Of a stretch of DNA of 64,000 nucleotides, positions 20,742 through 31,511 are shown piece after piece. This DNA comes from Magnolia sinica (taxonomy: Eukaryota > Streptophyta > Magnoliopsida > Magnoliales > Magnoliaceae), in the NCBI RefSeq assembly GCF_029962835.1, contig NC_080582.1, positions 74,396,177 through 74,460,176 on the forward strand, written 5' to 3'. Below the pieces are notes generated by a model. The model saw nothing but the letters and a program-made list of their open reading frames with translations. It did not search any database and was not told the origin of the DNA. The stretch's first letter is position 1; each line of letters starts with the position of its first letter. The position numbers and the translations under genes were made by a program.

Positions 20742-23682
20742 GCGTCCACGTAGGATTTGCCGCAGGACCGTTCGGTTAAATCACTCATGGTGGGGTATCA
20801 TGCGTTAATTAACCTAGAATTAGCCCATTAGAATAGACCAGACAGGTCATGATAGGGACTAATGCGGGCCGCCAAGCCAGATGGCTGAATACACTTAGCA
20901 TCACCCCGTGCGGGCTATATCGCGACTCATGAAGGTTGAAAATTTATAAAAATTTAGAAAACCATAGACTTCATTGGGCTTGTGGACCATTGCGGACCAC
21001 GGACCTAGTGGACACCTAGAAGTGGAATCTGACACTGGCTAAATGCGCCCCACCAATGCCAGGATCAGAATCTGACACTTGTAAATGAAACTGAGATACC
21101 AGACTATTCAACCATCGGATCTCTTCTACATTTACGGTGGAGGTCTAATGAATTTTCCTACACTCATCCACAAACTCTGGGACCCAATTGGGGAACGGTG
21201 ACCATTGATCACAAATTGGACCCGTTTAACCAAACCCCAGATCCAATCATCCTCAAATTTTGCATGGCCCTTCATCGGGCCATGGAGCAACTATCCTATG
21301 AATTTCATAACCAGAGGGCCACTAGAACCACTCCAATCACCAGAACAGACCCCACAGGGTCATTTAAAGATCGAAACCGTTGACTCAAACCCCATAACCG
21401 TTCATCCATTTGTTCCCAAATTTTATATGGCCCCTCATTGGGCCATAGGGCACCTGCCCACCAAATTTGGTGGCCAAAGGGGTGTTGGGTCTACCTCAAA
21501 TCCCATATGGAGACTTAGAAGGTTATTTTGGGATTTTGAGGAAACTTAAGGCCACTTGGCCCTAGCCTTGGGAATAAGCCCTAACTCTCATAACTCTCTC
21601 TCATTTACCATAACCACTAAGAGTAAAAAGAGGGTAAAGGAGCAAGAAGAGGAGAAGATAGTGTGAGTGAAGGAGATACAAGGTGGACTCTAGATTGAAG
21701 TGGGGCTCAAGAGAGTCAACTCTTCCAACTCCATACCTCTCTTACAAGGAGAAACCCTCCTCATTAACCTCAACAATCGTCTGTGGAGTGTCTAGGTAAG
21801 ATCTTTCACCCATTCTTCTTGAAATCCATGTATTAAGATGGGGTTGGCTTGGAATTCTAACATGTAAGAGCTTGTTTTAGGGATTCCGGCCATTCAACCC
21901 CGAAGATCCACGCCCCTAGGTTGTTCCCAAGCCTTCAACAAATCCGAAGGTGCGGACTATTGTTCTTAGGTGGCTTAGTACCAACTTTAGTATGAGATTA
22001 ATGATTTTGATTGCTTAGATGTCATACTTGGAGAATCTTGAGAAACCCTAGGAATGATATGTTTGTTGAAATAATATGGAATTGTAGGTTTGACTCTTAT
22101 GATAATTGTTTTTGCTTCTCACATGATTTGGTGTATGGATAATTATATGTTTATGCCTTGTTTGATTTTTCATATGTTGTTGCTTCATAGGATGTATGAT
22201 TCATCACCCTTGTGCATATGATTTCTTAAGATGGAGGAAGTGTTTAACTTCCTCATAAACCCACACTCTCACACGCACTTTGTTTCTTGATAATGTTTGC
22301 TTACTTGCAGGAATATCCGTTTTTGTATGGTTAAGATGCCTGAGAATATGATATTGTTATGCTTGTTGATAACTTGAATAGTTGATATGTTATGGATCAC
22401 CCTCACCCTCTTGAGTTGGTCAGGAACATGAGGAGAGACGGTTGTCTCATCGGTAGGACTATGCTATGGCTAGACTAGTGGGTTTGGGCGGGTGTATTCA
22501 GGTGGCTGTAGTTCCACTATATAGGTCCCTTGTACCCGATGTCACTCGTCTCACGCTCGCCTGACTCGTGCGGTCTAGCCTACTGTCTGACCAACCTTGA
22601 TTGTTAACCCTGTTTGCTCACACATGTATGGAACCTAGAACACCCTACAACCGTAGTGACCCACCAATAATCGATTGTAATTGGTCCACAACTTCGTGAG
22701 CCGGGCATGGTGGAATAGGACATTGTGTCCGATCTGTCGGCCTACGCTGGGGTACCGCGCTTCCCCGTAGTAACTGCGAGCGATCCCTTTCTCTCGGCAC
22801 TCCTCATGTGCTTGAAGTCGGGGATGAGGAACCCGACGGGATCGCGGACCTTGGGGTCCCGGCCTCACACGTTGGGGGGTCTTGACCTCGCAACCAGTTT
22901 AGGGTATTGATACGTGGGGTGTAACAGAATCCCTAACTTACTGGATGAAATGACTTAACTAACAACTCGGTTAACATGATCGTATTGCACCGCATTAGCT
23001 AGGGTGGCGACTCGACAATCGAGGTCGCTCTGAGGGAGTGTTGTCATACGCGATCGTTAGATGGAGTCGCTCGAGGGAGCGTTGTGGCGAGGGCATGCAT
23101 CATATCATCCTGCATGCATGCGCATTAATAAGATTAGTTAGATGTTTATGATTGACTGTTTTTCATTAAGATCATATTATAATTGATGCCTATGATAACT
23201 TAAGATTAATAGCACCCACTGAGTTGATCACTCACTCCTACTCTGGGACTGTGCTTTAAAACACCAACCAGACCCGTTTGTAGATGCAGGTGACTCAGGA
23301 TTGGAGGAGCCTGGTGAGGCGAGCTTCGACGAGAAGAATGAGTTATCTTATTTCCAATTGATGGACGGCGCGCCATCGGCTTGATGGGAAGGATCGGGAT
23401 TGCTGAGTAGTGGGCTCAGCCTTATTATTTTTGGGACATAGTATTCTTTTGTTGTTTTGGCTGGGCAACGCCTTGTGTGACCCATTTATATTTTTAGACC
23501 TGTATATATGATAGGTTTCTTTCATTTTAGGAGACTTGTGTGGTTATGTTCATGTTCTAGGAAATTTCAGGCTACATAATTAAACCAGATTAAATGCACA
23601 TTAATAAAAATCAGTTATAAGTGACTCTCGGGAACTCTGGAGTTGAGCGTATGCGCGACCCCTAAATTCCAGGGCATTACTA
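20742..23682 (+). repeat. 5' LTR of inner gypsy element (5'-truncated)
   Basis: It aligns with the 3' LTR from position 31546 onward, so 31512-31545 have no counterpart here. It ends AGGGCATTACTA just before the primer-binding site, where the 3' LTR ends AGGGTGTTACA. ORFs inside it recur in the 3' LTR and are not genes. Confidence 0.85.
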
Positions 23683-23684
23683 GT

Positions 23685-23696
23685 TGGTATCAGAGC
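23685..23696 (+). other. Primer-binding site (initiator Met tRNA type)
   Basis: TGGTATCAGAGC, two bases past the LTR end, is the standard plant LTR-retrotransposon primer site complementary to the 3' end of initiator methionine tRNA. Confidence 0.9.
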
Positions 23697-24731
23697 ATGG
23701 TTTGGAATTGATTGGGTTATGGGTCATGAACCCACTAACGCATTCACTGACTTGGGAGGTTACACAATAGAAACTACGAAACCCTAGGAACCACCCCACT
23801 CCCGGACAAGGAATAGAGAACTTGATGGTGCGGCTGGATTCGATTGACTAGGAAGTTCTGTGTCTTCCTCTCTCGTTAAACCTAGAAATTCACCATCATG
23901 GGATTGGAAATCTCATACTACATCTTCCAAAACGATGCTCATTTAGCAAGCCGATGAAATAAATTTGGAAATCCCACCCCACTCATTTCGGGGATAGCAG
24001 TCCCAACCTTGAGTTGGGATTAACCTTGCAATCCTAATCAGTACAACTTAATGCCGCTAGCCAAGTAGGCCAAGGATTGAAATTTCCTTTTTTCAATATA
24101 TCTTTTTAGGTATTCACCTGTCCTTGCTCTATTTTCAAACTTTCCCCGTATACTGATAGAGACGAGTTATAAACTGAATGATTGGGTAGTAGGAGCCCTC
24201 ATCCAAGTCCAAATGAGCAAATACTAGGCTGGACACGTTAGTTTCGACCCATTCGGGGGTTGTTAAGCAGGAGAAAGCGAAATTTTTATCGAAAACAGAG
24301 AGAATGGGGAAAAAAGGGGTTTCAAACACTAACCGGAAAGAATTTCTCTAAACTAATAGGCCTAATGCGTAGATCTGCTCCTTCTAACCCAAATCCATAT
24401 ATAGAACTTCGCCGGAGGCCTTACCGGTGCCCGTGAAATGGCGGTATAAGTGGACCCCGCCGACCGCTATCCTCCCGCGCGCACCCCGCCCGCCAGCCTG
24501 CTGCTACCCGCGCGTGTGACACCCCGCCCGGACCACAGCGTGCACGCGGGACCCCGCCCACCATGCATGGCCCCTGCCTAGCTTGCCAGTCCGTTTGCAG
24601 GACCCCACCCAATCGGCGTGGGACCCGCCCATATGTCCAGACCGTGGGCCTCGCCCAAACCCCCAAAACGGGATACTTCCCCTTGACCAATGAAAATCTG
24701 AGTGGGGCCCATTTTCAATGCAAGTTAAAGG
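23697..24731 (+). other. Untranslated leader of gypsy element, first part
   Basis: No domain-bearing ORF was recognised. The stretch 24440-24670 is GC-rich with repeated GGACCCCGCC and CCCGCCC words, in contrast to the AT-rich surroundings. Confidence 0.5.
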
Positions 24732-25200
24732 ACCAAAACCCCTCATTCTTCCCCTCTTTCACTCTCAAACCCATTTCCAACCCACCATTCTCCAACATCA
24801 TTCTATAAACCTACCTTCAAAGACCCTTCTTCCAAAAACTCCCACCTCTTCTTCTTCACTTTCAACCCACCTTCACCCTTCCTCCCTTCCCATCTTCTTC
24901 ACCTTTACATGTTCCTTCTCCCATATATCCCATCCCCTCTACTCCAAACTCAATCCCCCAAATCCCCTTACTTCAAGACCCTTTCCATTCTCATCTCCCA
25001 AAACATACCTTTTACAAAGCCCCTTCACAAACCTAAATAACTCTCACATTTTATTTTTCAACCCATCATTTCCAAATCCATTCCTATACCCATTCTCAAA
25101 CCCAACGTTAAACCCACTCCTAGGTCTATCCTCAAGTCTTTCCTAAGACCATTCCTCCAACGATCCACACACATCTCTCACACCTAAATCCATCCTAGCC
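24732..25200 (+). other. G-depleted pyrimidine/A-rich leader segment
   Basis: By hand count this 469-base stretch holds only 11 G on the + strand, while C, T and A are abundant. An open frame across it (24718-25146) encodes only Pro/Ser/Leu/Phe-rich sequence and is a composition artefact. It ends just before the ATG at 25208. Confidence 0.8.
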
Positions 25201-25207
25201 AAAGGGG

Positions 25208-26503
25208 ATGATTTTTCTAGCAACCGTTGCCTCTCTCTTCTCCATCCTGGTGATTCTATCGCTCATGGGTAAGAAGAGCCGGCTCCCGTCGAGCCCGGAC
25301 CGAGCCGGGAAAGGCAAAGCAAGCAAAGAGCAGATCCGAAGGGGAAGGAAATCGCGGAAGTTCAATCTAAGCGGAGGAATGACTCTTAAAGGGCTCTCGC
25401 GATTTAAGCGTCCCCACCAACCATTGAAGATGTGGGGAATTTTCGCGTATGCAACGTCACCTTCGAAGCCTCCGTAGAGGAGCACTTGTTTGATGATATC
25501 GCCCTACTCGGTCGGTTCATGGAAAAGGGATGGGGTCAAATATTCTATGGAGATTCCCAGGCGGATGAAGGATGGGCTATGGCCTTCTACATGCAGATAA
25601 AAAACTCTCAATTCAAGCCCTTAGGCTTTAATCTTGTGGTGGGAAGCAAGAGGTTCCCGTTCAGGGTGGCGGACATTGCGGATGTACTTGGCGTGCCACT
25701 GGGGGAGGTGCAGATTGAGGAAGGAAACTTGGATACGAGTCGGGCCCGCAACGAGCGGGCACGCTTTCTGTGCGGACAGGTTGTCCAATAGAGGCAAGAA
25801 GTTGGCTTGAACGCATCCAACTAGACCCTAGAGTACCGTGTGCTTCACCATATTGGCACCCACAATATCTATCCAAGGTTGAAGAACCGTACCGAGTACT
25901 CCCGCTATATGGTGGAGTTCTTATACCAGATAGGCCAGGGAGTAGACGTATGCCTCCCAGCATGGTGCTCCATCAGATCGTGAGTGCCACAAGGGTGACC
26001 CGAAAGGAGGTATGCCTCCCATTTGGCCGTTTAGTTTGTCGGCTGGCTTAGCAGTATGGCGTGGGCGGATCGGATGGAAATTATATACGGATGCTGATCT
26101 TGGGAGACGATATGTTGAACAATATGAAGATAGGCCCAAAGCAACGACAAGCCCACATCGATTGATACGGAGATCCGGTCAAAGAAGAAAAGGATAGCGA
26201 CGGAAGCAAGGAGGATGAGGATGAGGAGAGAAATGCTAAAAGGACCAAGCAAACTGAGGAGATCCAGGAGATTGGCAAGGAGCCACCTACCACTTCAGAC
26301 ATGCGTGAGCGCTGGGAGGCGCTCGACGCTAGACTGACTAGAATAGAGGAAACCCAAGCTAGGCACTATGCAGAGCAGTAGAAGTGGAACAAGAAAATAT
26401 ACCAAGCCATAAAGGCCCTGATCTGCTGCAGCAAGGGAGAAGAAACGCCTCCACTTTCACCTGACTCAGACGAGCAGCAGCATCACCAGACTGATGATTA
26501 ATA
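25208..26503 (+). pseudogene. Extra upstream ORF of gypsy element, plant transposon-associated domain-like, frameshifted
   Basis: The reading frame can be followed through several shifts. 25208-25477 gives a basic N-terminus. 25432-25791 gives a globular stretch including FMEKGWGQIFYGD and FRVADIADVLGVPLGEVQIE. Around 25845-25980 another frame gives THNIYPRLKNRTEYSRYMVE and QIGQGVDVCLPAW. At 26290-26500 a coiled-coil tail follows (RWEALDARLTRIEETQAR, one TAG, ending QQHHQTDD). This succession resembles the 'putative plant transposon protein' domain found in ORFs near plant retroelements. I infer this from memory; no function is known to me. It lies before gag and on the same strand, so it is probably an accessory or captured ORF of this element. 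Confidence 0.6.
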
Positions 26504-26821
26504 GTTTGCTTTAAGATGTTTAGGTCTAATCTCCCGTACGGATGGATGCGTAGAACCTTAAATAGCTTGTATTTTCTCTTCGTTTCGCATATCTAGTGAT
26601 CTGTGTAATACATGTTGTAGCATGTAGCTGGCCATGTTAATGGCATTTTGAAATTGATGATAATGTATGAATTGCCTCAGAAATTTCTTATTGCCATGAA
26701 AATGCCTATATGTATGTTGCCCATGTGCACGAATGGATCATATGGATCTCGCATATGTACGCATAAACTGGGTATGAGAGATGTACAGTACCTAACCTAT
26801 CCCAGGACATTCTTCTAGGAA
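26504..26821 (+). other. Spacer between extra ORF and gag
   Basis: This is AT-rich sequence after the extra ORF's stop, with no recognisable domain. Confidence 0.5.
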
Positions 26822-28085
26822 ATGCCTTCGCAAGAGGAGGGTCGATACGTCCGCCTACCTCATGGCGGACTAATCGATAGGGACCTCCTCCCCGACAATC
26901 AATAAGGCCCCCTAGGTGGGAATGGATCCCAGAATATGGGTAGCACTACTTAAGAGGTGGCCCCGAGTGCTCCGCCACCGCAGGCCGTGACACCCGTACC
27001 TCCTACGCCACAAGCTATGGATCGAGTAGACCAGATGTTACTTCTCATACAACAACAACAACATATCATGGTCACTAATATGCAACAACAATAGCAGATG
27101 ATGACCACTATGATGGGGTCATGGCCCAAAACTTGGGCATGCCACAACCTGAAGCGCCTGGCTTAATCACGCCCGCGACCAACACGAACAACCTATATGA
27201 GCGGTTCCAGAGGCATAGGCCACCTACTTTTGCCGGCACCCACCGCCCAGAGAAAGTGGAATACTGGCTCAACAGGGTCATCAAGTTGCTGCGACCTCTT
27301 CACTGTTCTGAGGCGGAGAATGTCGAGCTCGTCTCATATCTCTTTGAGAAGAAGGCGGACCTATGGTGGGAGAGTGTCCTCCGATCCATTCCCGAGAACC
27401 ACATATGGATGTGGGAGGCATTCGGGGGCTGCTTTTTGAGAAGTATATCCCTCAATCGTATCAGCATGAGAGGGAGAATGAATTTCTCCGCCTCCAACAA
27501 GGGGGGATGAGTGTGGCTCAATATGAGAACCGCTTTACAGAACTCTCCCGCTACGCTTCCGAGATGATCACTAATGAGGCGATCAAAATGAGACAGTTCA
27601 TGGCGGGGTTAAGGAGCGACATCTGCTCTAAGATGTGTTGTGCCAGCATCAGATCATATGCCGAGCTCGTCAAGATGTCGATTCGGGCAGAGTAAGATGA
27701 GGAGCAAGTCTCACGGACCCGTTCATAGTTAGGGCCTCGAAACAGGATGGAGGGACCGTCCACTTCCTTTGTAGGAAAAAGGCCACGCCTGAACTCTCCG
27801 CCCCAATTGGTCGTTGCACCGGCCCCTTCTTTACAACCTGCCCAGACATGTAGCTACTACAAGAGGGCAGGGCACTCCGAGCCGTATTGCTTTACGAGGA
27901 TGAGGGACCTCGGCTTCACGCTGCCACAGCGCATCAGTAGGCCCCCACAGCAAGCCTTGCAGATTTCACCCCTAAGGGCAATGAGGCCTAGTCAACAGTT
28001 TCGCCATCCACCCCCACCTCAGGTTAGACCGCCACAGCGGCCCATGTAACGACCAAATTTTCCACAGCAGGCTCGGGTTCGTGCC
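26822..28085 (+). pseudogene. gag of gypsy element, broken
   Basis: The ATG at 26822 opens a frame through a Gln-rich N-terminus that meets stops, including a TAG at 27092-27094 inside a CAA/CAG run. A shift near 27118 leads into RFQRHRPPTFAGTHRPEKVE and ADLWWESVLRSIPENH, typical of retrotransposon gag. A second shift near 27420 leads to the frame with EKYIPQSYQHERENEFLRL and SVAQYENRFTELSRYA. A zinc-knuckle remnant at 27849-27890 reads CSYYKRAGHSEPYC, with Tyr in place of the second Cys. The domain order and motifs are seen directly; the capsid role is family knowledge. Confidence 0.85.
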
Positions 28086-28500
28086 TTAGCGGTCGATGGC
28101 TAAGATGCAGTGATTCCCAACCCTACGGCTTTCGAGGTGACGACCCACGTTCAAGGTACTCCCATATTTCTGCTAGTGGACACTGGAGCTACTGTCTCCC
28201 TCGTATCGCATGCAATTGTCAAGTGCTTAGGGATACACTTCACTCCTATCATAGGAGTGAGAATCATTACCGCCGCTGGAACTATTTCTGAAGTGACAAA
28301 GATGTGTTGTGACTGCCCCATAGACTTGGGGCCAAGGTGGTACTCGTCGATCTGATCGCAACTAAGATTTTCCATTACGACGCCATCCTAGGTATGAACT
28401 GGTTGACACTGATGAAGGTGAAAATTGATTGTGAAACAAGGACAGTGAAAATATACGAGGGCGATGAAGTTCCCTTCACGTTCCCATTCTAGGTCAGCCA
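28086..28500 (+). pseudogene. Aspartic protease region of gypsy pol, broken
   Basis: FLLVDTGATVSLVSH with the catalytic DTG lies near 28170-28215. A frameshift around 28325-28345 moves the continuation to another frame (ATKIFHYDAILGMNWL), and a TAG follows FTFPF at about 28490. A TAA at 28101 sits just upstream. Confidence 0.85.
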
Positions 28501-28510
28501 CCAAGAAAGA

Positions 28511-29260
28511 ATTTTGTGTTATGCTTCATTGGAGGAGGGTTATGATGGGCCCTCGATAACGGACACACCCATGGTCCAAGATTTTTGGGACGTGTTTAAG
28601 ACCATACTTGGGCTTCCACCTCGACGTGAGATAGACTTCACGATCGATTTGGTTCTGGGTGCCAAGCCCATCTCCTTGCCTACGTACCGCATGCCCTCAT
28701 ATGAGATGGAAGAACTACAGACTCAAATCGACAATTTACTAGAGTCAGGCTTCATCCGACCCAGTGTATCACCATGGGGAGCCCCGGTCCTATTTGTAAA
28801 GAAGAAGGACGACTCTTTATGACTATGTGTGGATTACAGGAGATTGAACCAAGTGACGGTTCGGAACAAGTACCCGTTGCCCAGAATCGACGATTTATTC
28901 GACCAGTTGAGGGGTGCTCAATATTTCTCAAAGATCGATCTACAATCAGGGTACCACCAGCTGCGAGTTAGGGATGAGGATATACAGAAAACGGCCTTCA
29001 GGACCTGTTTTGGCCATTACGAGTTCCTGGTTATGTCGTTTGGGCTCACCAATGCCCCAGCGGTCTTCATGGACCTCATGAACAGAATCCTTAGGCCATT
29101 CTTATACAGATTCGTCATCGTGTTTATCGACGACATATTGATTTATTCAAAGAGCCGTGAAGAGCATGGAGAACATTTAAGGGCAGTCTTCGAGACCCTA
29201 GAGAAAAATCGACTGTTTGCACAATTTAGGAAATGCGCCTTCTAGAAGGAGGAAGTCAAA
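28511..29260 (+). pseudogene. Reverse transcriptase of gypsy pol, two stops
   Basis: The polymerase motifs are intact in order: [43 protein letters not shown], and the active site FIDDILIYS with the Asp pair at 29129-29134. A TGA at 28820-28822 replaces an expected Arg just before [13 protein letters not shown] at 29243-29245 replaces the expected Trp after KCAF. Confidence 0.9.
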
Positions 29261-29940
29261 TTTCTGGGACATGTAGTGTCCAAGGAAGGAATATCTGTGG
29301 ATCTCGCCAAGGTGGCAGCAGTACAAGATTGGAAGCAACCGAAGTCGGTTACGAAAGTACGAAGTTTTCTTGGTCTCGCAGGTTATTACGGCAGATTCAT
29401 TAGAGACTTCTCGAAGATAGCCCGACTGCTATCCCAGTTAACTCGGAAGGACTTCAAATTTGCCTGGAATGAAAAAGCAGAGGCGGCCTTCCAAGAGTTG
29501 AAGGACAAACTGACGTCGGCACCTGTGCTTGTGCTACCTGAGCAAGGGGTCAAGTACATCGTTTATACTGACACTTCTCATGTGGGCTTGGGATGTGTAC
29601 TCATGCAAAAAGACAGGGCAATTGCTTATGCGTCTAGACAGTTACGGAAACATGAGGATAACTACCCTACACATGACTCGAGCTTGCGGCAGTAGTTTTT
29701 GCATTGAAGATATGAAGACACTATCTTTATGGTGAGGAGTTTGAGCTCTTTTCTGATCATAAGAGTCTCAAATACATCTTCACCCAGAAGGACCTGAACA
29801 TGAGACAGCGATGCTGGATGGAAACGTTGAAGGACTTTAAGTTCGATGTCTCATATCACCCTGGTAAGGCCAATTTGGTGGCGGACGCCTTGAGTCACAA
29901 GAAGACAATCGAATTTGTGGCCCCGCTAATGGTGAGAGAA
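29261..29940 (+). pseudogene. RNase H region of gypsy pol, frameshifted
   Basis: The connection [19 protein letters not shown] is followed by [17 protein letters not shown] and [16 protein letters not shown] one-base deletion near 29678 breaks the frame, and a TGA at 29713-29715 replaces an expected Trp. The frame is recovered with [20 protein letters not shown]. Confidence 0.88.
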
Positions 29941-31240
29941 TGGGATATAGTGGAATTCGTTCGAGACTTCGACACGAAGTTAACCGTGGAAGAGCCGTAC
30001 AAGGTCATAGCCCACATTCAAGCCCAACCCCTGGTTGACAGGAAAATCATTGAAGCCCAGGAGGGCGATGAGTTATTGAAGAAAATGAGGGAAAGAGCAA
30101 GGAATGATGGAAAGTCTGAGTGGAGGATCGGTACCGATAGAGGGTTGTGGTACCGAAGCCGCCTTTGTGTTCCAAACCTTCAAGGACTACGAGAAGAAGT
30201 CCTAAATGCTGCTCATAACTCCAAGTTAGCAATGCATCCTGGTAGTACCAAAATGTATCAGGATCTAAAGCGAAATTATTGGTGGGACAACATGAAGAAG
30301 GAAATAGCAGAGTATGTGTTTCGATGCCTCACGTGTCAACAAGTCAAGGTCGAGCACCGTTGACCCCCGGGCCTATTGCAGCCCATGCCCATTGCCGAGT
30401 GGAAGTAGGACTTCATATCTATGAACTTCATTGCCGGTTTGCCTAAGACAAGGAAGGGGCATGACTCGATATGAGTGATTGTGGATAGGCTAACCAAATT
30501 AGCCCATTTCCTGCCAATCAAGACATCTAGCTCTGCCGATGATTTGGTCAAACTGTATATCAAGGAAATCGTGCTGCTCCATAGTGTCCCGTTGGAAATT
30601 GTGTCGGATCGGGACACACGATTCACGTCGATCTTCTGAATCCGCATCCAGGAGGCTATGGGGGTGAAGCTGAAGTTTAGCACCGCCTTCCACCCTCAGA
30701 CAGATGGGCAGACCGAGCGGGTGAACCAAATCTTGGAAGACATGTTGCGAGCTTGCGTCCTGGACTTTCAGGAGAGTTAGGACGATTGTCTCCCATATGC
30801 CGAGTTCGCCTACAACAATCACTTCCAGGCTAGCATCGATATGACGCCTTACGAGGCTTTGTATGGGCGTCCGTGTCGAGCCCCACATTGTTGGGAGGAA
30901 ATTGGCGAGAAGAGTTTGCTATGACCAGATTTGGTGCGGATCACAACTGAGAAGATTGGAATTATCCGGCGCCGCCTCTTGACGGCTCAAAGCCAGCAGA
31001 AAAGCTATGCCGACACAAGGTGGAGAGACTTAGAATTTGAAGCTGGGGACCACGTATTTCTCAAGATCTCTCTAATGAAGGGCGTTTTACGCTTCGGCAA
31101 GAAGGGGAAGCTCGCACCACGGTTCATAGGGCCCTTTCAGATTTTGGACCGTGTGGGTGCGGTTGCCTATCGCTTGGTCCTACCCACGCCCCTCGCCGGA
31201 GTGCATAACGTTTTCCACATATCGATGTTGAAAAAGTACG
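29941..31240 (+). pseudogene. Integrase of gypsy pol, multiple stops
   Basis: The zinc-binding HHCC region is present ([27 protein letters not shown]). The catalytic core keeps [35 protein letters not shown] and TPYEALYGR. Stops at 30361, 30406, 30472, 30637, 30778 and about 30922 interrupt it. The C-terminal domain, 30931-31240, is open and reads into VHNVFHISMLKKYV. Confidence 0.9.
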
Positions 31241-31495
31241 TCTCTGATCCTTCACATATCATCAAGTGGGAGCACGTGGAGCTTAAGGAAAATGCCACAC
31301 ATTCTCCGACCCACTCAAATACTTGATAGGAAGGAGCAGGTCCTACGCAACAAGGTCATCTCATTAGTCAAGGTATTATAGACCCATCACGATGAAGAGG
31401 AGGCCACTTGGGAGACGGAAGCAGAAGTCCGCAAGCATTACCCAAGCCTGCTTCAGCAATACGAACAGGTACAAATTTTGAGGACGAAATTTATT
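31241..31495 (+). pseudogene. Chromodomain of gypsy integrase, broken
   Basis: After a shift near 31310, the frame beginning LDRKEQVLRNKVISLVKVL continues through a TAG at 31379-31381 to THHDEEEATWETEAEVRKHY. The EEATWE block is the chromodomain signature of Tekay/Del-type chromoviruses, which target chromatin during integration. Confidence 0.8.
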
Positions 31496-31498
31496 TAT

Positions 31499-31511
31499 AA
31501 GGGGGGTAGAT
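31499..31511 (+). other. Polypurine tract
   Basis: AAGGGGGGTAGAT directly precedes the 3' LTR and would prime plus-strand DNA synthesis. Confidence 0.85.

Noticed and set aside
24718-25146. 142-codon open frame rich in Pro, Ser, Leu and Phe
   Set aside because: The region is almost free of G, which removes most stop codons. The translation is low complexity with no domain, so it is a composition artefact in the retroelement leader.
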